From: Acinetobacter lwoffii
GTDB taxonomy: Bacteria; Pseudomonadota; Gammaproteobacteria; Pseudomonadales; Moraxellaceae
Length of the DNA stretch: 64,000 bases
Assembly: GCF_024129355.1 (NCBI RefSeq)
Contig: NZ_JAMXXP010000002.1
Span: 124,001-188,000, forward strand
Direction: 5' to 3'
Shown piece after piece: positions 48,960 to 57,565 of the stretch. Both the position numbers and the translations under genes were made by a program. Under the pieces are notes generated by a model. The model made no database searches, was not told the origin of the DNA, and saw only the letters and a program-made list of their open reading frames with translations. Position 1 is the stretch's first letter, and every line of letters starts with the position of its first letter.

Positions 48960-49187
48960 TACTTTTTCCAGACATGAGTTCTCCCTGAAGGTATAGCTTG
49001 TGGGCTATACCTATTTCTTAGAAGGCTCATGTGTATAATTAATAGAAGATATATAAACCCTTAATCCTTAATTACTTAATATTATTAAGTACCTAAAGTC
49101 TGCTCATTGGCTGAACAAGGCATAGGTGGACTTAACTGCTTGGACAGCTGGGGATTTATATAGTTAACTCGTTGGAAAGTTATCCTT
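48960..49187. promoter_or_regulatory. Region between the Gp2-like gene and alpA, with a 17-bp palindrome
   Basis: An AT-rich 228-base gap. ACTTAATA-T-TATTAAGT (49074-49090) is a perfect inverted repeat with a single central base. It could be an AlpA or other operator for the downstream gene, or part of a replication origin for the HUH protein. No gene is present. Confidence 0.5.
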
Positions 49188-49403
49188 TTAGTAGTTGGCT
49201 ACACTTCTTGTTTTTAACCAAGTAAGGATATCCTGTTCAAACCATCCCACCGCATTCAAACTTAGTTTGACTGGCTTGGGAAAGTCTTTATCATACCGAG
49301 GTGACTTTGGATTCATTTTGTCGTAAATTGTTGACCGGCTTAAGCCAGTTTTATATTCAACTTGTTTACGTTTTAAAATCGTTAAATCAAAAGGTGCAGT
49401 CAT
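49188..49403 (-). CDS. AlpA-family transcriptional regulator
   Basis: A 71-residue MerR-like winged helix protein: RKQVEYKTGLSRSTIYDKM recognition helix, then FPKPVKLSLNAVGWFEQDILTWLKTR, the hallmark of AlpA. AlpA proteins of P4-like elements control integrase or excision genes. It is divergent from the 49511 gene (107 bases apart). Confidence 0.92.
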   Translation of the reverse strand: MTAPFDLTILKRKQVEYKTGLSRSTIYDKMNPKSPRYDKDFPKPVKLSLNAVGWFEQDILTWLKTRSVANY

Positions 49404-49510
49404 GCTAAGCTCCGTTAATAACTGGTAGGAACAGAATGCAAATTATTGAGAGAAAAGTGCACCTCATGTCTATTTCTTGTTTATCAAATCTATTTCTTGT
49501 TTATTAAATT

Positions 49511-50935
49511 ATGCCAAATATTCACTATTCAAACCTGCACAGCTTAACAATTCCTACCATTAGAAAAATAACAACAAGAGAAATTAGGAAGCTACAATTC
49601 GAATTAATGTATCCTGATCTGATAAGAGCATTAAAATATACTAAAAAAAAGGTTGAAGAAAAATCATACAATTTCATACATGATCTTTTATTAGTAAATA
49701 ACTTTGGTACTGTTCCTACGGACGATCAAATTATGGAAACTGTATCAAGATCAGATATAGGTAATATGTTCTTTGATTTTTTTCAAACCTCTAACTTAAA
49801 TCAACCTGCTGATTTTTTTGACAACCTAATTGATAAAGAAGAAATCATAATTTTTTTTAATAAATTGCGCCCACTTTTAAAAATTCCCTATGAAATAGCC
49901 AAGAAAAAAGATATCGATTTCGAGTTGCTCATTTCTAAATTTTCTTTACGGGAGCTTACAACTGAATTTGACCTTACTTCTTTCATTCGCGATGTGTTTG
50001 ACATCCAATATGCAATCGATGGAATTCATTTTTTAGAAAAAAGAGGTAGCAAAAAACCAACAAAGCACTTTTATGAAAATTACAATAATTATTTACCAGA
50101 AGCTTTCAATCATCAAGATGAGGCTGAGCAAAAAATTAAACTCATACATGAAATATCTAAACTAAAACATGATCTTTTGACAAAATATGAATTACCTAAC
50201 CTCACCTCTACATCTGCATATTTTTCCAATGTACATAAAGTTAATCTCACTATACAAAAAAATAATTATCAAAATGACTATCTCTCTCTTAATTTACACT
50301 TCACAGAAACGCCAAATAATATCTCAAACATTCTCATCGAATACCTTACAGAATACCTTTTGAAAAGAGAAAGCTTTGACAGTCAGTTCAATACCCCCTA
50401 TCAAAAAAAAACAGACGAAGAATTAAAGGCTTATGCTAATATACAAAATATAATTGAAAATTTAGACTCTATAGGGAAGAAAAATAAAAGTAAAATCAAC
50501 AGACTAGACGCTTTACTTAATAGATTGATATGTTTAAATTTTTTTAAACAAATAATTAGAAAACCAAATTTCAAATTTAATGATATTTACAAATCTTATG
50601 ATTACGATGATCATATGAAAAATTTAGCTAAGATCCTAGAAAAAAAACCTGAATACCCTATTTTAGAAAAGACCGTACCTGAACTTTTTTTCCATCAAAT
50701 TATATCTTTTATAAGTCCATTCGAATCCAAATTAAATTATACAACTCCAGAAGATAAGAAAACCATTGAAAATTTAGTCTGTAAGTATATGAAATATGAG
50801 GTAAAAACTATTGAAAAAAAGGCTCAACAACAAAATATTGTCAATTTTAGGAATAACTATCTCGATCGCACTGTTCTTCAAGAACAACTAGCGGTAGCAA
50901 AGTTAAATAAATCACAGGATAAACAATTTAATTAA
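49511..50935 (+). CDS. Very AT-rich island protein of unknown function (474 residues)
   Basis: A soluble, lysine- and asparagine-rich helical protein that I cannot place. There is no signal peptide, membrane segment or nuclease motif that I trust. Regions of note are the acidic FFDFFQTSNLNQPADFFDN, the basic GSKKPTKHFYENY, and the Lys/Gln-rich C-terminal helix (residues ~430-474). Base composition is the most AT-rich of any large gene in the window, including poly-A runs, which indicates a different origin from its neighbours. It is monocistronic: divergent from alpA and followed by a strong terminator. That pattern fits a single-gene cargo module. Confidence 0.72.
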   Translation: MPNIHYSNLHSLTIPTIRKITTREIRKLQFELMYPDLIRALKYTKKKVEEKSYNFIHDLLLVNNFGTVPTDDQIMETVSRSDIGNMFFDFFQTSNLNQPADFFDNLIDKEEIIIFFNKLRPLLKIPYEIAKKKDIDFELLISKFSLRELTTEFDLTSFIRDVFDIQYAIDGIHFLEKRGSKKPTKHFYENYNNYLPEAFNHQDEAEQKIKLIHEISKLKHDLLTKYELPNLTSTSAYFSNVHKVNLTIQKNNYQNDYLSLNLHFTETPNNISNILIEYLTEYLLKRESFDSQFNTPYQKKTDEELKAYANIQNIIENLDSIGKKNKSKINRLDALLNRLICLNFFKQIIRKPNFKFNDIYKSYDYDDHMKNLAKILEKKPEYPILEKTVPELFFHQIISFISPFESKLNYTTPEDKKTIENLVCKYMKYEVKTIEKKAQQQNIVNFRNNYLDRTVLQEQLAVAKLNKSQDKQFN

Positions 50936-50983
50936 AACCCAATATATTTCAAATATATATCACAAAAACGATAATTACCCATC

Positions 50984-51010
50984 AGGTCTGCTTAGCAGAC
51001 CTTTTTTAAT
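50984..51010 (+). terminator. Terminator after the 474-residue gene
   Basis: AGGTCTGC / GCAGACCT perfect stem, TTA loop, six T residues. Confidence 0.92.
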
Positions 51011-51025
51011 TTTAGAGGTGTCCAT

Positions 51026-51319
51026 ATGACGACTTGCCCTGCTTGTCATAGTGAAGGAATAACTTTTCTTGGATTAGCTCCAAAAAGATCTAACCAAGCC
51101 CCAAGCCAAATCTGGTCACAACCAACACTTATCTTCATTGGCAAAGAATTAGCCAAAGCTTACAGAATTCCTCCTGTAATTGGAGAGGTTACAGGAGCCA
51201 GCTTAGGCTATGTACTTAATTATTATTTATATAAGCATTCTGGATCTCCTTTCGTACAAAACGAGAAGTCTTACACCTGTAATGACTGCAATTTAACTTT
51301 TCAAATCAATCAACAATAA
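51026..51319 (+). CDS. Small zinc-ribbon protein
   Basis: A 97-residue protein with CPAC at residues 4-7 and CNDC near the C-terminus (YTCNDCNLTF), making one four-cysteine zinc site split by an ~80-residue middle that holds a short hydrophobic stretch (GEVTGASLGYVLNYYLY). The function is unknown. AGAGGTG lies 6 bases before the ATG. It starts right after a terminator and leads into the DUF932 gene 12 bases on, so the two are probably one unit. Confidence 0.72.
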   Translation: MTTCPACHSEGITFLGLAPKRSNQAPSQIWSQPTLIFIGKELAKAYRIPPVIGEVTGASLGYVLNYYLYKHSGSPFVQNEKSYTCNDCNLTFQINQQ

Positions 51320-51330
51320 TAGGTATAAAT

Positions 51331-52365
51331 ATGGCACATCAACTTGAACAAATGGCGTATATCGGTGAAACCCCTTGGCATGGTCTAGGCAATCAACTCA
51401 CTCAGAATCAGCCGATTGAACTCTGGGCCCAGCAAGCAGGGATGGACTGGCGAATTGAATCTTCCGATGTCAGCTACATGGCAAAGAATGAACGCGGGCA
51501 GAGCATCATCATGCCCTATCAAGAACAGCGGGTGCTGTATCGTTCCGATACTCATGCGCCTCTGTCTGTAGTCAGTCAGCGTTATCAGGAAGTGCAACCG
51601 AAGCAGATCTTGGAGTTTTATCGTGATCTGACTGAACAATCAGGATTTGAACTGGAAACCGCAGGGGTACTGAAAGGCGGAAAGAAGTTCTGGGCATTGG
51701 CACGTACTGGACAAAGCACGGCTTTAAAAGGTAAGGATGTCAGTAATGGTTATATTTTACTGGCAACCGCTTGTGATGGAACCTTAGCCACCACCGCACA
51801 ATTCACCAATATTCGTGTGGTCTGTAATAACACCTTAGCGATTGCCTTACGTGGACAAAACATTAGTGCAGGTGTAGTCAAAGTCCCGCACAGCACCAAG
51901 TTCGATGCGGAAAAGGTGAAACAGCAGCTGGGCATTTCAGTTCGTGCCTGGGATGAGCATATGTATGAGATGAAACAGCTGACTCAACGTAAAGTCACTC
52001 AAGGAGAAGCGGCTGCCTATTTTGATGCAGTGTTTAACAATACCAGCATGAGTGCTGCTGATCAGGAGGAGAACATCATTCAATTCTATCGGAATATGGC
52101 TACTCCAACTCCAGCCAAAGAAAAGCTTGAACCGAATGGACGTGCCATGGCTAAAGTCATGGACATGTTCAATGGACAGGGTCGTGGTGCAGAACTCAGT
52201 TCGGCGAAAGACACCGCCTACGGTTTGCTGTGCAGTATTACAGAGTTTGCCGATCATGAACGTCGTGCCATGAGTACTGATCACCGACTTGATTCTGCAT
52301 GGTTCGGTGCAGGTGCTGCGTTAAAGCAGCGTGGACTAGAACAGGCACTTCGCTTAGTGGTTTAA
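51331..52365 (+). CDS. DUF932 domain protein
   Basis: A 344-residue protein of the DUF932 (phage/plasmid-like, TIGR03299) family: GETPWHGLGNQL near the N-terminus, VVSQRYQEVQPKQILEFYRDL, and TACDGTLATTAQFTNIRVVCNNTLAIAL. Its molecular role is unknown, but it is commonly next to YqaJ-type exonucleases on plasmids and integrative elements, as here. Codon use and GC are closer to the host than those of the flanking gene at 49511. Confidence 0.88.
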   Translation: MAHQLEQMAYIGETPWHGLGNQLTQNQPIELWAQQAGMDWRIESSDVSYMAKNERGQSIIMPYQEQRVLYRSDTHAPLSVVSQRYQEVQPKQILEFYRDLTEQSGFELETAGVLKGGKKFWALARTGQSTALKGKDVSNGYILLATACDGTLATTAQFTNIRVVCNNTLAIALRGQNISAGVVKVPHSTKFDAEKVKQQLGISVRAWDEHMYEMKQLTQRKVTQGEAAAYFDAVFNNTSMSAADQEENIIQFYRNMATPTPAKEKLEPNGRAMAKVMDMFNGQGRGAELSSAKDTAYGLLCSITEFADHERRAMSTDHRLDSAWFGAGAALKQRGLEQALRLVV

Positions 52366-52443
52366 GTTTCATTTAAGCCAGTGCTATTACAATAATGGTC
52401 AAGGGGTCATGTAGATGATCCTTCTCCAGTGAAAACCCCTTTT

Positions 52444-52471
52444 GCCACATCTCCAGATGTGGCTTTTTTTA
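52444..52471 (+). terminator. Terminator between the DUF932 gene and yqaJ
   Basis: GCCACATC / GATGTGGC perfect 8-bp stem, TCCA loop, seven T residues. It overlaps the 5' part of the longest open frame of the exonuclease gene, which argues for the later start at 52516. Confidence 0.9.
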
Positions 52472-52515
52472 TGCCGAAAATTTTTACAGACCTATCTATT
52501 TATAAGGATAAGAGC

Positions 52516-53580
52516 ATGAATCAGATTGCACCGATAAATACCCATCAACTCCCTCATTTCCCAATTCCGAATGAGATAAATGAATTAAATACAGCAGCTA
52601 AAAGAACAGCGACAGCCAAGCGTTTAGCCAATACTAAAAATATGGATTACCAGGAATGGTTAGAAGTGCGTAAACAAGGCATTGGCAGTAGTGATGCCGC
52701 AACCGCCTGCGGCCTCAACCCTTACATGTCGATGCTGGAACTATGGATGATCAAGACCGGTCGAACTCAGCAGAACGTTGACGATGACAGCTCGGGCGTT
52801 GCACCGTTGTATTGGGGCAAGCAGCTAGAACCACTTGTGGCGGAGTATTACAGTCTGCACACCAATAATAAAGTTAGACGAGTCAATGCCGTGCTTCAGC
52901 ATCCCGATCCGGATAAATCCTTTATGTTGGCAAATCTGGACTATGCGGTCGTGGGTAGCGATGACGTGCAGATTCTGGAATGCAAAACAGCTGGGGAACA
53001 TGGTGCCAGGCTATGGCGAGATGGTGTGCCTTTATACGTGCTGTGTCAGGTGCAACACCAACTTGCGGTAACAGGCAAACAGGCAGCACATGTCTGTGTC
53101 CTGATCTGTGGGCATGAAACCAAGATCTTTAAAGTCAGCCGTTCTGAATCAGTGATTCAACACATCATTCAGGCAGAGCGTTATTTCTGGGAATGTGTGG
53201 AAACGGATACTCCGCCATCTGTAGATGCCAGTGAATCCGCAGCCAAAGCGATTCAGCAACTCTATCCAGCGCATATCCCACTAAGCGTTGAAGATCTTTC
53301 GCAAAATGAAAATGCCAATTTGATGTTCGATCAACTCATCAAAATGAAAGAAGAAATTCAGCACAAGCAGGAACGCTTTGACCAGCTGAAGCATCACATC
53401 CAAATGCTGATGAAAGATGCTGAAAGAGCCACCTTTGCCAATGGCTCTGTGGTCTGGAAGAAAGCCAAGGACTCCATCAGTCTGAATACCAAATCATTAC
53501 TTCAGCATCAGCCTGAACTCATTGAGCTTTATCCACTTCAGAAGCAAGGCAGTCGTCGATTCAACATCTATACCGACTAA
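52516..53580 (+). CDS. YqaJ-family viral recombinase / exonuclease
   Basis: A 354-residue lambda-exonuclease-like protein: GIGSSDAATACGLNPYMSMLELW opens the YqaJ domain, EPLVAEYY (glutamate) and NLDYAV...ILECKTAG supply the acidic-x-Lys catalytic site, and QVQHQLAV...VCVLICG completes the core. The C-terminal ~100 residues are helical. It likely resects DNA ends for recombination of the element. ATAAGGA lies just upstream of the ATG at 52516; the open frame from 52429 crosses a terminator and is unlikely to be used. Confidence 0.9.
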   Translation: MNQIAPINTHQLPHFPIPNEINELNTAAKRTATAKRLANTKNMDYQEWLEVRKQGIGSSDAATACGLNPYMSMLELWMIKTGRTQQNVDDDSSGVAPLYWGKQLEPLVAEYYSLHTNNKVRRVNAVLQHPDPDKSFMLANLDYAVVGSDDVQILECKTAGEHGARLWRDGVPLYVLCQVQHQLAVTGKQAAHVCVLICGHETKIFKVSRSESVIQHIIQAERYFWECVETDTPPSVDASESAAKAIQQLYPAHIPLSVEDLSQNENANLMFDQLIKMKEEIQHKQERFDQLKHHIQMLMKDAERATFANGSVVWKKAKDSISLNTKSLLQHQPELIELYPLQKQGSRRFNIYTD

Positions 53581-53756
53581 GTCTATTTCAGCCCATTCAA
53601 ATAGCGATGCACAAAAAACGTTCTCCGCCCTCCATTCGCTAGGAATAGAGGGCAATACGGTCGCGGCTTTTGTAGCTAGCTATATACATATTTATTGAAT
53701 CAGGTGATCTACATAAAGGTGGATGATCTGTAAAAAACCAAATTGAGGAAAATAGA

Positions 53757-54638
53757 ATGATTAAAGGTTTAGCGATTACACCTCCTGCATTGGGGCGTAT
53801 CAGTATTGGCCGGATGGTGGAAAAGAATGGTAAACGCCTACCTGAAAAAGATGATCAGTTCACCATTACTTCCCAGATCCAAAGCAAAGAGAATGGCTGG
53901 ATAAAGCATCCTCTGGATGAACAGCTTCGAGCCAATACGCCTAATCAAAAACTCAGAACTATACCCGTCCGAATGATCTTTAATGATCCTGATCTGAACT
54001 TACGCGCGGAGTATAGCTTGTTTGACCGCCAGACTGGACGGCCAGTCTGTGTCGGCAATGGTGAAACCTGCCAGCGTTTAACCAGTCAAGGAATCGAGCA
54101 ACATCCATGTCCATCCCCTGATTTATGCCCATTGGCTCAAGGAGGGAACTGCAAGCCCTACGGTCGCCTGCATGTGAATTTGGATGATTCGGATGAATTT
54201 GGCACCTTTATCTTTAGAACCACAGGCTTTAACAGTATTCGGACTTTGGCTGCACGACTGAGTTATTACCATGCAGCTTCAGGAGGCTTACTATCGTGCC
54301 TACCATTGCAACTCACTTTAAGAGGGAAAAGCACCACACAAAGCTATCGGCAGCCGGTGTACTACGTAGATCTGACTTTAAGGGAAGGAATTAACCTGAA
54401 TGATGCGATTGCTCAAGCCAAGAAAATTGATGAGCAGAGCAAGCAAGCTGGGTTTTATCAGGAGGCTTTGGACTTTACAGCAAGGAAAGGTTTTGCCAAT
54501 GCTGTATTTGAGATTAATTCTGAAGAAGATTCAGACGTCATCGATGAGTTTTACCCTCTAGATGAAAACTCGGCAGATCCAGAAAATGGTTACGCCATAT
54601 CAAACACTCTCAGGCAAACTGTAGAAAAAGTGGCATAA
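53757..54638 (+). CDS. Cysteine-rich metal-binding protein of phage/plasmid recombination modules
   Basis: A 293-residue protein. The middle carries a cysteine cluster (C97-region: CVGNGETCQ, then HPCPSPDLCPLAQGGNCKPYG) that could bind zinc. The N-terminus, ITPPALGRISIGRMV, resembles proteins annotated as hydrolase or metal-binding protein and, more loosely, Gp3-like recombination directionality factors. If the latter is right it might help excision, but that is uncertain. It follows yqaJ after 176 bases and ends at a strong terminator. Confidence 0.7.
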   Translation: MIKGLAITPPALGRISIGRMVEKNGKRLPEKDDQFTITSQIQSKENGWIKHPLDEQLRANTPNQKLRTIPVRMIFNDPDLNLRAEYSLFDRQTGRPVCVGNGETCQRLTSQGIEQHPCPSPDLCPLAQGGNCKPYGRLHVNLDDSDEFGTFIFRTTGFNSIRTLAARLSYYHAASGGLLSCLPLQLTLRGKSTTQSYRQPVYYVDLTLREGINLNDAIAQAKKIDEQSKQAGFYQEALDFTARKGFANAVFEINSEEDSDVIDEFYPLDENSADPENGYAISNTLRQTVEKVA

Positions 54639-54668
54639 AAAAAGACCCATCAATGATGGGTCTTTTTA
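54637..54668 (+). terminator. Terminator after the metal-binding protein gene
   Basis: AAAAAGACCCATC / GATGGGTCTTTTT perfect 13-bp stem with an AAT loop, overlapping the stop codon region; usable from both sides. Confidence 0.92.
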
Positions 54669-54709
54669 ATTCTCCGACAAAACCAGTACGGTTCATTCAA
54701 AGGCGAAAC

Positions 54710-55654
54710 TTATGAAACGATTAATTCATCTTCGTAGAATTCCACGCTAAAGTCCCAGCTTGATTCATTGATAGTTTGGTACTCTCCACCAATATTTAAT
54801 TTTTTCCCTGCAAGTGCTAAGGCTACTTGAGCACCACCAGTATTTACTTCTTTAAAACTTAACTTAACATTAATATTTGACAAGTTATTTGTGAGTCTGT
54901 CTTTTGCCAATTGGCGAAGATCCGGATCAATTTTAGTCCATTGTTGTATTTCATTAGGAACATGTGGCGAAAATTTTGGCTTATTAAATTCTTTATAAAT
55001 ATTTTTTTCTAATTGGCCCTTTGAGTCAAACCGGGCATTAATTCCAATTTGTTGAGCAAGAATATTCGGCTTAACTTTAGATCCAAAAAAACCTCCAGAC
55101 TCTTTGATATAAAAACTTTCCAAACGGATAGTCTTAGCACCTAGAGCTGAAGCCAAATTCATAAATGCCGCTTCTTTTTCCTTAGCCAAAACAGCTGTAT
55201 ATTCAGCAGGTCTAATGAAAACGTTTTCAAGAATTGGATGGCTAATGTAAAAACTACCATCAACAGGCATATCACCAATACCAAGCTCTAACGAACCAGC
55301 TTGATCCAGAGGGACATAAGTAAGAGATACCGGTAAATTTAGATTAAGGGAAAGTTTGTTAAGTTTTCCCTCTAAATCTAATTCTGGCTTATCTTTAATA
55401 GATAACAGGCTGTTTGCAAGTGTTGTAGCATCACGCAAACCCTCTTTAACTCCTTCTTTAGATAAACCATATTTTTTCGCAGCTAAGGCACTAGCACCTA
55501 ACAATGTTGCTCCTGCCCAAGCTGGAGCCGTAGCGCCTGCAGCAACAGCTGCTGCTCCAAATGCTACTTTTTTCGCCCCACCACTAAATCCGCTTTCAGA
55601 CTGATTGATTAACATATCAACCGTTTCTGGTCTTGCGACTAAAATTACTCTCAT
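54710..55654 (-). CDS. Island protein with Gly/Ala-rich hydrophobic segment, unknown function
   Basis: A 314-residue protein not matched to any family. After a short beta-like start (MRVILVARPETVDML) comes a Gly/Ala-rich stretch (residues ~23-60, KKVAFGAAAVAAGATAPAWAG onward) that could be a membrane hairpin or glycine-zipper. The rest (~75-314) is soluble, with mixed beta segments and a C-terminal ELIVS. It is divergent from the small membrane protein at 55766, and the pair sits between the recombination genes and the integrase, a common cargo position. Confidence 0.65.
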   Translation of the reverse strand: MRVILVARPETVDMLINQSESGFSGGAKKVAFGAAAVAAGATAPAWAGATLLGASALAAKKYGLSKEGVKEGLRDATTLANSLLSIKDKPELDLEGKLNKLSLNLNLPVSLTYVPLDQAGSLELGIGDMPVDGSFYISHPILENVFIRPAEYTAVLAKEKEAAFMNLASALGAKTIRLESFYIKESGGFFGSKVKPNILAQQIGINARFDSKGQLEKNIYKEFNKPKFSPHVPNEIQQWTKIDPDLRQLAKDRLTNNLSNINVKLSFKEVNTGGAQVALALAGKKLNIGGEYQTINESSWDFSVEFYEDELIVS

Positions 55655-55765
55655 TTTAATGTTCTTCTTAACTTAACTAAATAAAGGATGTTTTGTAATT
55701 GATTCATGTATTTATACCAATATATAGTTATTAAGAGAAGTATTAAATCACTTGGAATTACAACT

Positions 55766-56182
55766 ATGCTTAAAGCGATTTTTGGAATTATAATTTTCTT
55801 CTTTTTTGTGAGTGTACTCTTTCTAGGAATTCGTTTTATTTTTCAATCAATACTCAATTTCATGAAGACCTCACAGACTGAGCAGAAACTCCCTCGATAT
55901 AAAAATCAAATTGAATCACACAACTCTTTGATAAGAAGTGCGGAAAATGATCATGAAATTCAGTTTTTTGATCCTACTCTTAATAAAATCACAACCCTGT
56001 CTGGTCATCTTGTAAAATGCTATGAAGAACATCAACAGCTTTGGATTAAGTTGATCAGTTTAGGGCAAAGCGCACCAAAAACTATTAAGGTAAATAATAT
56101 TAGTATGGTCGAAAATTTACTCACTAAAGAAATATTGTGCAATGAAAACTCTATTGAACAATATTTCAAAAGATTTTTGTAA
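55766..56182 (+). CDS. Small membrane-anchored island protein
   Basis: A 138-residue protein with one N-terminal membrane helix (residues ~4-28, FGIIIFFFFVSVLFLGIRFIF) and a polar, helical cytoplasmic part. The function is unknown. The frame also runs open from 55706 (20 more residues), but ATG 55766 starts right at the membrane helix. It is divergent from 54710-55654 and convergent with the integrase. Confidence 0.6.
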   Translation: MLKAIFGIIIFFFFVSVLFLGIRFIFQSILNFMKTSQTEQKLPRYKNQIESHNSLIRSAENDHEIQFFDPTLNKITTLSGHLVKCYEEHQQLWIKLISLGQSAPKTIKVNNISMVENLLTKEILCNENSIEQYFKRFL

Positions 56183-56185
56183 CAT

Positions 56186-56222
56186 ATAAAAAGAGAGCAT
56201 CTTCCAGAGGTTCTCTTTTTAT
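56186..56222. terminator. Terminator between the small membrane protein and the integrase
   Basis: AAAAAGAGA / TCTCTTTTT stem with a ~14-base loop; T-runs on both strands serve the two convergent genes. Confidence 0.75.
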
Positions 56223-56227
56223 TTATT

Positions 56228-57565
56228 TTATAAAGCATCTAAATGATCGGCCCACTTTTGTAACCATTCCGCACATTCTTTTTCATACGCATGCAAATTA
56301 TAAGTACCTTGTATTCCTTTTTTTGAATGCCCTAATACAGCTTCTGCAATTTCTGCAGGACAACTTAACCTAGATAGACCAGTACGTACAGTCCGCCTTA
56401 AATCGTGCGGACTCCAATCCTCAATTTCGGACAACCACAATTGTTCAGGCTGCAATGCATATGAAAGTTTTTCAGGATGTCGCATTTGCCATTTATACAC
56501 TGTAAGAATTTTTTGGGTAATTGACCTGCCTTTAATTCTTGATTCAAAAAGAAAGTCTGACTCACGAGATAATGCTTTTATATATTCAAGGCATTGTTTA
56601 GAAAGTTGGACATACCTATCCGTACCATTCTTGCTTCCTTTTAAATGCCACGTACTTTTTTCAAAATCAATGTCCGCCCATTTCAACTCACAAACTTCTC
56701 CAGTACGGCACCCAGTCCATAACGTAATTCTAATAATATGCCTAAGTTTTTCTGAGAAACCTGATGTTGGAAGCCATTCCAATACTTTCTTAATTTCTTT
56801 ATCTGATAGTACTCGGCTACCCTTTTTGTGTGTTAATTTCACCCTGCTTTGCTTTAAACTCGATTTAGCCAAAAGTGCCGGATTTGCAAAATCATCCTTA
56901 AATTTTTCCAATCCTATACTGTAGTCATAAGCCAACGTTAATTCTGCTAGCACACGCCCAGCTTGAACATTTGCCCCACGCTCAATAATTTTAGAAATCA
57001 TATTTACGACATCTTTTCGCGTCACTTGATCAGCTGCTATATGCCCTAACACTCTAACCGCATCGCCGTATAGTGTTCTTCTAGCTTCATCTTGTCCTTT
57101 ACGTTTTCTCGCTCCTGGAATCAACTTCTTACTGCCTGTTTTACTATCTAAAACATAACGGTCTTCAATTACATTAGTTAAATATAAATCAATCAATTCT
57201 TTGACTGTAAATTGGGCATTTGTTTCATCTCGTTTTTCTTGCTCAATCTTTTTTTGTTCCTTCTGATCTTTTAGCTCCTGACTTGGGCAAATACCTGCTC
57301 TGCGTTTGATCTTCATCTTTTGAAGCTCTACTCTAGCTTCAGCCAATGACATATCTGGATAAGTACCAATTTTTACTTTCTTTAACGAGTTATCAATAGG
57401 ACTTCTGAAGCGATAAGAAAATGAAGTCAGACCTGTTTTCCCCTTATTAACTCTTAACCCTTCATTTTCACCAATATCTACTAAGAAAGTTTCAGGTTTC
57501 ATTTTTTCAATAGCTCGAGCAGTTAACGCTACTTTTTTTGTATAAGTAGGATCTTTTACAGTCAT
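56228..57565 (-). CDS. Tyrosine integrase (P4-like)
   Basis: A 445-residue site-specific recombinase. The N-terminal arm-binding domain (about residues 1-95, LTARAIEKMKPETFLVDIGENEGLRV-type) is the DUF4102 form of P4-like integrases; a core-binding SAM-like domain follows (~118-235). Catalytic residues are R287 (LWTGCRTGE), K309, H387 and R390 (HDLRRTVRTGL), H413 (GHS) and nucleophile Y422 (GTYNLH). All are present, so it should be active. It points away from mutS, its start lying 234 bases from the new mutS start, and the region between holds arm-site repeats. Confidence 0.96.
   Translation of the reverse strand: MTVKDPTYTKKVALTARAIEKMKPETFLVDIGENEGLRVNKGKTGLTSFSYRFRSPIDNSLKKVKIGTYPDMSLAEARVELQKMKIKRRAGICPSQELKDQKEQKKIEQEKRDETNAQFTVKELIDLYLTNVIEDRYVLDSKTGSKKLIPGARKRKGQDEARRTLYGDAVRVLGHIAADQVTRKDVVNMISKIIERGANVQAGRVLAELTLAYDYSIGLEKFKDDFANPALLAKSSLKQSRVKLTHKKGSRVLSDKEIKKVLEWLPTSGFSEKLRHIIRITLWTGCRTGEVCELKWADIDFEKSTWHLKGSKNGTDRYVQLSKQCLEYIKALSRESDFLFESRIKGRSITQKILTVYKWQMRHPEKLSYALQPEQLWLSEIEDWSPHDLRRTVRTGLSRLSCPAEIAEAVLGHSKKGIQGTYNLHAYEKECAEWLQKWADHLDAL

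Noticed and set aside
52429..52515. Upstream extension of the YqaJ exonuclease
   Set aside because: It crosses a strong terminator hairpin and encodes nothing family-like; the ATG at 52516 has its own ribosome-binding site.
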